A stretch of DNA of 64,000 nucleotides from Pseudomonas moraviensis (GTDB taxonomy: Bacteria > Pseudomonadota > Gammaproteobacteria > Pseudomonadales > Pseudomonadaceae), in the NCBI RefSeq assembly GCF_900105805.1, contig NZ_LT629788.1, forward strand, positions 1-64,000, given 5' to 3'. Shown here in pieces: positions 8,526 through 15,985 of the stretch. Position numbers and translations under genes: made by a program. The notes under the pieces are model-generated. The model saw only the letters and a list, made by a program, of their open reading frames with translations, was not told the origin of the DNA and did no database searches. Each line of letters opens with the position of its first letter. Position 1 is the stretch's first letter.

Positions 8526-9632
8526 ATGAGTCTGCTGCTTGAACCCTTTACCCTTCGCCAACTGACCCTGCCCAACCGCATTGCCGTGTCGCCGATGTGC
8601 CAGTACTCCAGCGTCGACGGCCTGGCCAACGACTGGCATCTGGTGCACTTGGGCAGCCGCGCGGTGGGCGGTGCCGGGCTGGTTTTCACCGAAGCCACGG
8701 CGGTCACTGCCGACGGGCGCATTACCGCCGAAGACCTCGGCCTGTGGAATGACGAACAGATCGCTCCGCTGCAACGCATCACCCGCTTCATCACCGCCCA
8801 GGGCGCGGTCGCCGGTATTCAACTGGCCCATGCCGGGCGCAAGGCCAGCACTCACCGGCCGTGGATCGGCAAGCATGGCAGCGTCAAACCCGAAGATGGC
8901 GGCTGGACCCCGGTCGGGCCATCGCCGATTGCTTTCGATCCGCAGCATACGCAGCCGAAACAGCTGGATGAAGGGCAGATCGCTGAAGTGATCCAGGCCT
9001 TCGTCGACGCGGCCAAACGCGCGCTGACGGCCGGTTTCAGCGTGGTTGAGGTACATGCCGCGCATGGCTATCTGCTGCATCAGTTTCTGTCGCCGCTGAG
9101 CAATCAACGCCGCGATCAGTACGGTGGTTCGTTCGAGAATCGCATCCGTCTGGTGCTGCAGGTCACAGAAGCGGTGAGGGCGGTGTGGCCTGAAGAACTG
9201 CCGGTATTCGTCCGCGTTTCGGCGACCGATTGGGTTGAAGATGGCTGGAATCCGGATGAGACCGTGGAGCTGGCGCGGCGTCTGCACACCCTTGGCGCGG
9301 ATCTGATCGACGTGTCGTCGGGCGGGACTGCGGCCAACGCGGAGATTCCGGTCGGGCCGGGTTATCAGACACGCTTCGCCGAGCGTGTACGCAAGGAGTC
9401 AGGCATTGCCACTGGCACTGTCGGAATGATTACCGAGCCTGCGCAGGCTGAGCACATTCTGCGCACCTGCCAGGCCGATATCATTTTCCTCGCCCGCGAG
9501 CTGCTGCGTGATCCGTACTGGCCGCTACACGCCGATGATGATCTGGGCGGGCGCAAGGCGGTGTGGCCGGCGCAATACCAACGCGCGACCCATCGCGATC
9601 AGCCGATTCATGAGTCTGATTTGCGTGATTGA
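8526..9632 (+). CDS. Old Yellow Enzyme family FMN oxidoreductase (YqjM/XenA class)
   Basis: 368 residues. These enzymes use FMN and NAD(P)H to reduce activated C=C bonds, nitro esters and similar electrophiles. Class markers are the cysteine in SPMCQYSS near residue 25 that tunes FMN, the substrate-binding HAGRKAS segment, the EVHAAHGYLLHQFLSPLSN motif, and the FMN phosphate-binding GMITEPAQAEHIL/LARELLRDPYW end. The ATG at 8526 follows GAGAGG. It is a single gene closed by a strong terminator. The physiological substrate cannot be deduced; xenobiotic reductase or NADPH dehydrogenase (NamA-like) are both reasonable names. Confidence 0.9.
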   Translation: MSLLLEPFTLRQLTLPNRIAVSPMCQYSSVDGLANDWHLVHLGSRAVGGAGLVFTEATAVTADGRITAEDLGLWNDEQIAPLQRITRFITAQGAVAGIQLAHAGRKASTHRPWIGKHGSVKPEDGGWTPVGPSPIAFDPQHTQPKQLDEGQIAEVIQAFVDAAKRALTAGFSVVEVHAAHGYLLHQFLSPLSNQRRDQYGGSFENRIRLVLQVTEAVRAVWPEELPVFVRVSATDWVEDGWNPDETVELARRLHTLGADLIDVSSGGTAANAEIPVGPGYQTRFAERVRKESGIATGTVGMITEPAQAEHILRTCQADIIFLARELLRDPYWPLHADDDLGGRKAVWPAQYQRATHRDQPIHESDLRD

Positions 9633-9648
9633 TTGAAGGCTGGAAAGC

Positions 9649-9681
9649 AAAAGCCCCGAGCCGGTGGTGGTCGGGGCTTTT
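9649..9681 (+). terminator. Rho-independent terminator
   Basis: A strong stem AAAAGCCCCGA / TCGGGGCTTTT lies 17 bases after the flavin oxidoreductase stop codon. The A and T tails are symmetric, so it might work in both directions. Confidence 0.88.
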
Positions 9682-9717
9682 CTATTCGGCACAAGTTTGC
9701 GTTGTCAGGCGGACCTC

Positions 9718-9782
9718 TTCGCGAGCAGGCTCGCTCCCACAATAGGAATGCGGACCCCTGTGGGAGCGAGCCTGCTCGCGAA
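9718..9782. repeat. Paired REP element
   Basis: Two perfect 24-bp arms in inverted orientation, same family as the element at 8263. It lies between the convergent oxidoreductase and opgD genes. Confidence 0.9.
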
Positions 9783-9809
9783 TGACGCCAGAACAGCCGC
9801 CTTATAACC

Positions 9810-11438
9810 TCAAGGGTATTTGCGCTTGTCCGGCGCCGGCGGGAAATACTGGTACAGCCAGGTCTCGCTCAACGTGCGATCGTTGGTGCGAATGAACAAG
9901 CGCAGTTCCACTGGCTCGACGCTGTCATTGGTCGGGTACCAATCGAACAGAATCCGATAACCCTTGATGTCATCCAGCACCAGCACGCTGAAGTCCTGCA
10001 CCTTGCCGTTGGAGCAAGTGATCACGGGCTCGATCCCGGTGCCCTGTGGCAGGCGCTCGAGGCCGCCACCGGTGAAGTCCACGGCAAAACGCCGGGCCCA
10101 GACCGGCGGGTAGTGCTCACCCGGCGCCCAGCCCTCGGTGAAGCCGCCCATGCCCGAACGCGTCGCGTGCACCCGTGCCAATGGCGTGCCCACCGGTGGC
10201 AGTGCGCTCCAGTACAGCTTGTAACCGTAATTCAGTGAATCACCGGCAGCCACTGGTTTCTTCGGCGTCCAGAACGCGACGATGTTATCCAGCGTCTCGC
10301 CGGTTGTAGGAATTTCCAGCAGATCGATAGAGCCTTCGCCCCAGGCGGTTGTAGGTTCTACCCACAGGCTCGGGCGTTTGCTGTACCAGTCGACAGTGTC
10401 CTGATAGTTGGCGAATTCGTGATCGGTCTGCACCAGGCCAAAGCCCTTCGGGTCCTTGTCGGCAAATGCGTTGAATTGCAGCGTCGCCGGGTTGTTTAAC
10501 GGACGGCAGATCCACTCGCCATTGCCGCGCCACATGGCCAGGCGATCGGAGTCGTGGATTTGCGGGTGAATGGTGTCGCACATGCGACGTTCGTGGGTGC
10601 CGCAGCTGAACATGCTGGTCATCGGCGCCACGCCGAGTTGCTCGATGGTGGTTCGAGCGTTGATGTGCGCGTCGATTTCCATGACCACGCGCTCGGCTTG
10701 GCAATCGATGTCGAAGCGATAGGCGCCAGTGGCGCTCGGCGAGTCGAGCAGGGCGTAGACCACAAAACGCGTGGCGTTTTTGTCCGGCGTTTCGAACCAG
10801 AACTTGGTGAAGTCGGGAAACTCCTCGCGCTTCTTAGCGTAGGTGTCGATGGCCAGGCCGCGTGCGGAGAGGCCATATTGGCCAGTGGCGTCGACTGCGC
10901 GGAAATAGCTGGCGCCGAGAAACGACACCACGTCATGGCGATCCAGCTCCGGCGCCTTGAACAGTTTGAAACCGGCGAAACCCAGGTCGCCCTTGAGCTG
11001 CTGGGTATCGACCGAAGTGTTCTCGTAATTGAACAGAGCCGGACGGAAATGCACTTCGCGAGCCATGCGCGTCTTCGGATCAACGCTGTACATGCGCACC
11101 GGTTGACGGAAACCCATGCCGACGTGGAAGAACTGCACGTCCAGCTGGCCTTTGTTCTCCTTCCACAGGGAATGCTCGCCGTCGTAGCGGATCGCGTTGA
11201 AATTCTGTGGAGTCATGGTCGCCAGAGTCGGCGGCAATACCTGTTTCGTATCCTGATAGGCATTGCCGGCGAGCTGCTTGGCCTGACGCTTCAACGACTC
11301 GAAATCGAAGGCCTGGGCCTCGCCATCGGCGGCGCCACCATTGGCCGCCCAGGCGCGAGCGGCCAACAGGCCCGACGCGGAAAGACCGGTATAGGCCGCA
11401 ATGGCCATGGACGCTTTGAGCAAGTTCCTGCGGTGCAT
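9810..11438 (-). CDS. opgD: Glucan biosynthesis protein D (osmoregulated periplasmic glucans)
   Basis: 542 residues from the start at 11438. This start is chosen over 11480 because it places a twin-arginine signal (MHRRNLLKAS, then a hydrophobic stretch ending ARAWA) at the N-terminus, as in E. coli OpgD, a Tat substrate. The body matches the OpgG/OpgD fold: FQFDSLKRQAKQLA-like start, SYFRAVDATGQYGLSARGLAIDT and the C-terminal WLYQYFPP. OpgD works in the periplasm on glucan backbone structure, acting on the product of OpgH. It stands alone here with no opgG or opgH nearby. A ~400-base upstream region probably holds its promoter. Confidence 0.93.
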   Translation of the reverse strand: MHRRNLLKASMAIAAYTGLSASGLLAARAWAANGGAADGEAQAFDFESLKRQAKQLAGNAYQDTKQVLPPTLATMTPQNFNAIRYDGEHSLWKENKGQLDVQFFHVGMGFRQPVRMYSVDPKTRMAREVHFRPALFNYENTSVDTQQLKGDLGFAGFKLFKAPELDRHDVVSFLGASYFRAVDATGQYGLSARGLAIDTYAKKREEFPDFTKFWFETPDKNATRFVVYALLDSPSATGAYRFDIDCQAERVVMEIDAHINARTTIEQLGVAPMTSMFSCGTHERRMCDTIHPQIHDSDRLAMWRGNGEWICRPLNNPATLQFNAFADKDPKGFGLVQTDHEFANYQDTVDWYSKRPSLWVEPTTAWGEGSIDLLEIPTTGETLDNIVAFWTPKKPVAAGDSLNYGYKLYWSALPPVGTPLARVHATRSGMGGFTEGWAPGEHYPPVWARRFAVDFTGGGLERLPQGTGIEPVITCSNGKVQDFSVLVLDDIKGYRILFDWYPTNDSVEPVELRLFIRTNDRTLSETWLYQYFPPAPDKRKYP

Positions 11439-11841
11439 AAATACAACCTGTCGTGTGCAATCCCGCGCCTTTCCTGGCACGTGTCGGATCGGAAATTACG
11501 GTTCGGTCATGCCTTCGGCCAAACGCAACGGACTATAAACAGATGCCCGCTAGCTTAATCGGTTCGATTGTCGGGCAAAAAGCCTTGTTTGCATCGCGTC
11601 ATCTGGCAATGAAACAAGACATGTCTGTAATTTTTCTGACAGGGCTCTCTGATTTAGAGGGCATATCTGCTTTTTTCGATTAATTACTCTAAAAACCACT
11701 TTTCAACGCCGATTTAATTCCTATTCTATGGGCAAGACCGGATACAAGCCTTCGTGCCGGCGGGGCACACGACGCTGCTCGAAGAGGCAGGGCGATGTGA
11801 GGTTCAGCAGTTTCTTGACTCAATAGAGAAGGACATCGTCC
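11439..11841. other. Intergenic region between divergent opgD and a small gene
   Basis: About 400 bases without a credible gene, with AT-richer sequence from about 11630 to 11740. It must hold the promoters of opgD (leftwards) and the small gene (rightwards). I could not assign a specific promoter. Confidence 0.5.
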
Positions 11842-12027
11842 ATGGCAAAAATACAAGGCATCACCGAAATGTTGGGCATCTTCCCTTGCTTGGGCGGCGG
11901 GCGCAGAAGACGCCGCCTCAACTCCGAGGAATTGAAATTGGTGGAGCGTTATCGAGAGCTGTCAGAGAGCGATCGGATCGCCATGCGGTATTTGGTGGAT
12001 GCGATGCGCAGTGTTTCGCGATTCTAA
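11842..12027 (+). CDS. Small conserved hypothetical protein, basic N-terminus
   Basis: 61 residues. The N-terminal half has MAKIQGITEMLGIFPCLGGG followed by five arginines, then a charged helix ELKLVERYRELSESDRIAMRYLVDAM. GAGAAGGA precedes the ATG by about ten bases. A strong terminator starts 13 bases after the stop, which supports a real short transcript. The arginine run and amphipathic helix could bind nucleic acid or membrane, but this is inference. I do not recognise a named family. Confidence 0.7.
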   Translation: MAKIQGITEMLGIFPCLGGGRRRRRLNSEELKLVERYRELSESDRIAMRYLVDAMRSVSRF

Positions 12028-12040
12028 GGGGGAGGGGAGA

Positions 12041-12068
12041 AGGGGGCAGGCCGAGAGGCCTGCCCCTT
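12041..12068 (+). terminator. Rho-independent terminator
   Basis: A perfect 10-bp stem GGGGCAGGCC / GGCCTGCCCC with a GAGA loop, followed by TTTT, 13 bases after the small gene. Confidence 0.9.
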
Positions 12069-12109
12069 TTCAATTGGGTAACGCTTGAAACATGCCCTTC
12101 TGAGTGGCG

Positions 12110-12230
12110 AGCAACATCTCGAAGCACACTCGCAGGTCGGGGTCGGGCACTTTCGAACTAGGCTGAGGGCCTTAGATCCGGATAACCCTTGTTTGGAGAC
12201 GGAACATGAACACCCGTGGATTGCTCGATC
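12110..12230 (+). repeat. Long direct repeat, copy A (leader and first codons of the TerB-family gene)
   Basis: This 121-base stretch aligns with 24935-25055 without a single gap. Identity is patchy in the first half and very high around AACCCTTGTTTGGAGAC, which includes the ribosome-binding site. Copy A keeps the ATG at 12206; copy B has ATC in its place. The two copies flank the type VI secretion cargo island in the same orientation. Confidence 0.8.
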
Positions 12231-12928
12231 AACTGCTCAAGTCCGGGCAGGAAATGCTGCAGAACAAGACTGGTGGCGCTTCCAACAAGTCGGCTGCCAG
12301 CGGACTGGGCGGCTTGCTCGGCGGCTCGTCAGGCTCCAGCGGCCTCGGCGGCCTGCTCTCCGGCGCGGGCGGCGGCGCATTGGCCGCTGGCGCGATGGGC
12401 CTGCTGCTCGGCAACAAAAAAGTCCGCAAGGTCGGCGGCAAAGTCGCCATCTACGGCGGCCTCGCCGCGCTGGGCGTGCTGGCCTACAAGGCCTACGGCA
12501 ACTACAACGCCCAGAAAGGCAGCGCACCCCAACGCGAACCACAAACCCTCGACCGCCTGCCACCCGCGCAAGTCGAGCAGCACAGCCAGGCAATCCTCAA
12601 AGCCCTGGTCGCCGCCGCCAAAGCCGACGGCCACATCGACGAGCGCGAGCGCGAACTGATCGAAGGCGAATTCACCAAACTCGACAACGACCAGGAGCTG
12701 CAACACTGGCTCCACGCCGAACTCAACAAACCCCTCGACCCCACCGACGTCGCCCGCGCGGCAAGCACGCCGGAAATGGCGGCGGAGATGTACATCGCCA
12801 GTGTGATGCTGGTGGATGAGGAGAATTTTATGGAGAAGAGCTATCTGGATGAACTGGCACGGCAGTTGAAGCTGGAGCCGGGGTTGAAGGTGGAGTTGGA
12901 GAGGCAGGTGCGGTTGGCGGCAGATTGA
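12206..12928 (+). CDS. DUF533/TerB-family protein (YebE-like)
   Basis: 240 residues. The N-terminal third is rich in Gly, Ser and Ala (GLGGLLGGSSGSSGLGG, then AAGAMGLLLGNKK), with a hydrophobic segment GGKVAIYGGLAALGVLAYKAYG near residues 75-97 that may insert in the inner membrane. The C-terminal half is a TerB-like helical domain with AILKALVAAAKADGHIDERER, an acidic metal-binding-type loop typical of tellurite-resistance TerB relatives. The ATG at 12206 has GGAGA seven bases upstream. E. coli YebE is the nearest named protein I recall. The exact role is unknown. Its leader is duplicated on the far side of the neighbouring island. Confidence 0.85.
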   Translation: MNTRGLLDQLLKSGQEMLQNKTGGASNKSAASGLGGLLGGSSGSSGLGGLLSGAGGGALAAGAMGLLLGNKKVRKVGGKVAIYGGLAALGVLAYKAYGNYNAQKGSAPQREPQTLDRLPPAQVEQHSQAILKALVAAAKADGHIDERERELIEGEFTKLDNDQELQHWLHAELNKPLDPTDVARAASTPEMAAEMYIASVMLVDEENFMEKSYLDELARQLKLEPGLKVELERQVRLAAD

Positions 12929-12942
12929 TTCTATGGGGTGAG

Positions 12943-12969
12943 AAATCGCAGTGTTGTGCTGCGATTTTT
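12943..12969 (+). terminator. Rho-independent terminator
   Basis: Stem AAATCGCAG / CTGCGATTT with a 7-base loop and a T run, 14 bases after the TerB-family gene. Confidence 0.85.
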
Positions 12970-13052
12970 CCTGTGTCGCTTATTGAGGCGTCAATACAGA
13001 TTTAGCTCGGAAAGCCGTTTTTAATCTTTTTGATTCGTGAACAATGATGTAA

Positions 13053-13397
13053 TCAAGCCTCAATCATAAAATCTTCAATTCTTTCAATGAATTCGATTTT
13101 GCTTTTGGTTCTGAATTCACCTAGAAACTTTTCGGAGTTTTTGATTGGCTCACCTCTTCTATCGTATTCGATCGTTAGCATATCAATCACAAATTCTCCG
13201 TCGGGATCCCCTTCGGGCTCGACTCTCGTGTCAAAGCAATGGCCGGTACTCTGGCGGACTCCTCCGATCAGTACCGAACTAGAGAACCAGTTGCAAGTCT
13301 CCGGTGTCAGCTCCACCTCAAACAGATTGTTGATTGTTATTGTCCAGCCGCTTGGTACTCGGATGGGTTGGAGTTTGTATTCGAGTTTTGATCTCAT
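13053..13397 (-). CDS. Small AT-rich gene in immunity array, probable immunity protein
   Basis: 114 residues from the start at 13397, preceded by GGAGAG at good spacing; the longer frame to 13499 lacks such a site. The protein is acidic and soluble: MRSKLEYKLQPIRVPSGW at the start, TINNLFEVELTPETCNWF, then a stretch rich in Asp and Glu. There is no signal peptide or membrane helix. Base composition is clearly more AT-rich than flanking core genes. It lies 107 bases downstream of the barstar homologue on the same strand, inside an array of immunity-like genes behind an Rhs toxin. I do not recognise the family; immunity function is inferred from location only. Confidence 0.6.
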   Translation of the reverse strand: MRSKLEYKLQPIRVPSGWTITINNLFEVELTPETCNWFSSSVLIGGVRQSTGHCFDTRVEPEGDPDGEFVIDMLTIEYDRRGEPIKNSEKFLGEFRTKSKIEFIERIEDFMIEA

Positions 13398-13504
13398 TGG
13401 GTCTCTCCGAATCTTTGCATTCGTGAATACTTTGCTCTGATCATTCAAACGATAATCGTGCTTACTGCAGCGTTGAATAAATGCGCTGGCAAGTATCAAT
13501 TTTT

Positions 13505-13792
13505 TTACTTTAATTTGTATTCGAATTTTTCATCTAAGCCCAGGGATATGTCCTGATTTTCTGTTCGCTCGAATATAAATATCATTTTTTTAAAAGTTTC
13601 GCCCATGCTTTGTTCAGATTCTTTCGAATTTTTCCATACTATTTCAATCGGACGCTCCACGTCCGTACTGAGCAAATCCCACAGAGAATTTAGGTTGTTT
13701 CCATAGTACTGAGCCCAAGAAAATGCAGAAGCTATCCGCTTGTGGAAATCCTGCTCGGAAGAAATGGATAGGCCGTCAAGTTCAATTATCAT
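13505..13792 (-). CDS. Barstar-family ribonuclease inhibitor (orphan immunity protein)
   Basis: 95 residues matching barstar throughout: IELDGLSISSEQDFHKRIASAF at the start, then AQYYGNNLNSLWDLLSTDVERP and a C-terminal IFIFERTE strand. Barstar proteins plug the active site of barnase-type RNases. The YYGNNLNSLWDLL segment corresponds to the inhibitory helix and loop, with the key acidic position in WDLL. No barnase-like toxin is encoded in this window; the neighbouring Rhs tip looks unrelated to barnase. The likely role is protection against toxins delivered by other strains, or a leftover from a replaced Rhs tip. AT-rich composition supports acquisition. Confidence 0.85.
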   Translation of the reverse strand: MIIELDGLSISSEQDFHKRIASAFSWAQYYGNNLNSLWDLLSTDVERPIEIVWKNSKESEQSMGETFKKMIFIFERTENQDISLGLDEKFEYKLK

Positions 13793-13857
13793 TCAGGTTA
13801 TTTCCACTTTCCTATTGGGCTGACAGCGCCCATCAGCTCTGAGCAGCCTGCCTTAAG

Positions 13858-13908
13858 AAAAGGGGACAGATTTATATTCAGTTTGAAGAAAGAAATCTGT
13901 CCTCTTTT
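13858..13908. repeat. Inverted repeat with GGGGACAGATTT core
   Basis: AAAAGGGGACAGATTTA and AAATCTGTCCTCTTTT form nearly perfect arms around an 18-base spacer. The GGGGACAGATTTATTTT-like motif is, as I recall, widespread in proteobacterial intergenic DNA. It sits just upstream of the barstar gene and could also act as a terminator for the exported-protein gene to its right. Confidence 0.7.
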
Positions 13909-13970
13909 ACTCAGTCCCTTTTGCTCAGAAGACAAAGCGACCACATGATCGCTCTGTCTTCAGAGATGAA

Positions 13971-14996
13971 TTAGACCTCCTGCCGCCAAGCGGAAAACGT
14001 GATCACTGTGCCGGCTTCTTTTCTATTGGTGATTTCTACTTTATAGGTACCACCATTGATGCGGCCTTCAACGAGCGCTTTGCGCTCGTTGCCGCTGACT
14101 TCGGCGTCCTTTGCATGTTGCTGATAGAAGTCGATAACATCCGCGTATTCGGTAAAAGTCCTGAGAATGACCTCATATTCATGCTGAGGGCGTCCGGCTA
14201 TTTTGTCCCAGTCACCGTCAATTGACGTGCCCTCCATACCCGGTGTCGTAAAGACACCGTGAGCGCCGGCGCCAATCAAGTGAGCTCGCTGCGGAAGCAA
14301 CGGCAGCATCGCTTTTGGAAAATCGGAAGGTAATTGAGCCGCAGTCCAGGCTCCCTGTTTCGGCTGAGTCACGATGTACTCAACGTGGGCAATCTTCTGC
14401 GCAGCGGCTCGGCGTTCTGGATCGTCACTCTCCGCCCACAGCGCCATCATAGGAGGCAGTTGCTTACTCCAGGGGATCAAAGCATCGGCGTCAGACTTGC
14501 CGGCGCCTTCTGGCTGGAAAATGGTCAGCACGGTTTCCGGCGCATCGTTACAAGTCAATGGTTCCTCGCGAGACTTGACGGTGCAGTGGCCATTGACCAG
14601 TCCTACGGCGAGCAACTGCCCCTTGTCGTCCAGCAGCAATGCGCCGCGCTCAAATCCATTATTACCGTCGTCCATGGCGGTGATTACTTTTATGCCGGAA
14701 GGCACACCATCAACAAACGTCGACATTTCCGAATCGAGCGCTTCAAGAACCTGCTGCACGATCATCGTATTGTCATTGGTGTAACTTCCGGTTTGGTACC
14801 CAAAAAAATTAACGAGTGCAGAGCGAACCGCCGGGTCTTGGTTAAGCTTGGAAGCCCGTTCTGGACTGGCTTCGTTTGTGAGCAACAAGGCAGTTGTGCC
14901 GTCGGGACGTTGTTCGGATCGTAGTGACAGCGCGATTGCGCTTAGGGAGAAGGTGAAGGCTAAAAGCAAGGCGAGAGTGCGGCTCAAGTGTTTCAA
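13971..14996 (-). CDS. Exported protein of unknown function
   Basis: About 341 residues from a TTG at 14996, chosen because AAAGGA stands eight bases upstream and it exposes a clean signal peptide (LKHLSRTLALLLAFTFSLSAIALS). The ATG at 15194 would bury that segment and has no comparable site. The mature part has SLRSEQRPDGTTALLLTNEASPERA, a central FERGALLLDDKGQLLAVGLVNGHC, and a C-terminal strand-rich part ending VITFSAWRQEV. There are few cysteines and no recognised catalytic motif. Lying in the immunity array behind an Rhs toxin, it could be a periplasmic immunity factor, but that is speculation. I do not recognise the family. Confidence 0.65.
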   Translation of the reverse strand: MKHLSRTLALLLAFTFSLSAIALSLRSEQRPDGTTALLLTNEASPERASKLNQDPAVRSALVNFFGYQTGSYTNDNTMIVQQVLEALDSEMSTFVDGVPSGIKVITAMDDGNNGFERGALLLDDKGQLLAVGLVNGHCTVKSREEPLTCNDAPETVLTIFQPEGAGKSDADALIPWSKQLPPMMALWAESDDPERRAAAQKIAHVEYIVTQPKQGAWTAAQLPSDFPKAMLPLLPQRAHLIGAGAHGVFTTPGMEGTSIDGDWDKIAGRPQHEYEVILRTFTEYADVIDFYQQHAKDAEVSGNERKALVEGRINGGTYKVEITNRKEAGTVITFSAWRQEV

Positions 14997-15194
14997 GATA
15001 ACAGTCCTTTGGTTATTTAATCCGTGAGAGTGGTCGCAGAGATGTGATCTGGTGATTATGCGTTGAGCATAAGTTTTCTGTTTTTCATTATTCTTGAATG
15101 GGGAGTTTAAGTTGACAGTCGCCTTGAAGGTTTCAGTGATGTGTTTTTCACGCGTATCAGGCGGCCCAGCCGATTTCTTCGTACGGCTAATCAT

Positions 15195-15523
15195 TCAAGG
15201 CTTCCAGAATTCAATTCCCTCCACATGACGCTCTATGTCATTCATGTCAATCCTCACCAGGAATTGGGGCAAAATTTTTGCTGATGATTTTTTGATCTTG
15301 GATTGGTCGCTGAGTGACGTGTCATCGTTAATGAGCTCGGTTGTAGTTTTTGATATTCTTTAACCGGTTTGTCGCTATAGTAACTTCCCATTTTTTGTAG
15401 AAAAATCAAGGTAAATTCAATGTTTGCGAGTGCTTTCAGAGTATCTTCGATGATGAGTGTGATTATCCTGTTTTTTATATTTGTTTTCTCTGATTGAATG
15501 GCGCAAATGGGGGCGGATTTATT
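15195..15523 (-). pseudogene. Frameshifted remnant of an immunity-like gene
   Basis: On the minus strand an open frame from 15523 reads KSAPICAIQSEKTN, later TLKALANIEFTLIFLQKMG and SYYSDKPVKEYQKL. Near 15340-15344 the sense shifts frame and continues as TELINDDTSLSDQSKIKKSS and LPQFLVRIDMNDIERHVEG, ending at a stop at 15195. Read together they make about 105 codons of plausible protein C-terminus with no good start codon. It lies directly behind the intact immunity gene and upstream of further orphan immunity genes, so a decayed immunity gene is the simplest reading. No other gene was found in the 572-base stretch 14997-15568. Confidence 0.45.
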
Positions 15524-15568
15524 TCAATAGAAAATCGATTTCCCCTATTTTTCTGCTATGTGTCATGT

Positions 15569-15985
15569 TTAAGTGGTCTCACTAAAATTGATTTCGCCCT
15601 CGCTGCTTATGCAACCTATCAAACTAAACTGCTCGGAGAAAAAATAGGTGTGTTGCGGTATTTCAGAGAATGTCATTATTATTTTTTTAAGATCGGCGGT
15701 GTGGAATTTGTAAGCATTCTCTGTTAGCGAGTCGCCGATAAAGGTAATCTCAGTTATTTTGAGGTCTTTTGCTTTTTCTGAAATTTCTTCAATGGCTTTG
15801 TTAATAGTGTTTTTTGAATGCGATATGCTGTTGGGAAGTGAGCTCCAAGCGATTTTTGATCCAATAAACGGAAAATTTCTATTGATATGTGAGACGGCGT
15901 TGTCATGCGCATCATTGTTAAGTTTCATGTAGTTAATGCTGGATTCTAACAATTCTTTCTCAAGTTCTTCGTCGAAGTAGCTCAT
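15569..15985 (-). CDS. Probable cognate immunity protein of the Rhs toxin
   Basis: 138 residues, AT-rich, soluble and without a signal peptide: MSYFDEELEKELLESSINYMK, then VSHINRNFPFIGSKIAWSSLP, a Lys/Glu-rich helix and TEITFIGDSLTENAYKFHTADL. The start codon overlaps the rhs stop codon by four bases (ATGA at 15982-15985), so the two are translationally coupled, as expected for a toxin-immunity pair where immunity must be made whenever the toxin is. I do not recognise the family. Cytoplasmic location fits a toxin acting inside the cell. The function follows from position and overlap, not homology. Confidence 0.75.
   Translation of the reverse strand: MSYFDEELEKELLESSINYMKLNNDAHDNAVSHINRNFPFIGSKIAWSSLPNSISHSKNTINKAIEEISEKAKDLKITEITFIGDSLTENAYKFHTADLKKIIMTFSEIPQHTYFFSEQFSLIGCISSEGEINFSETT

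Noticed and set aside
12085..12819. 244-codon frame overlapping the TerB-family gene
   Set aside because: Arg/Pro-rich text typical of an out-of-frame reading; the real gene starts at 12206 with a good ribosome-binding site.
15494..15727. 77-codon plus-strand frame opposite the immunity gene
   Set aside because: Overlaps a better supported minus-strand gene and has no ribosome-binding site of note.
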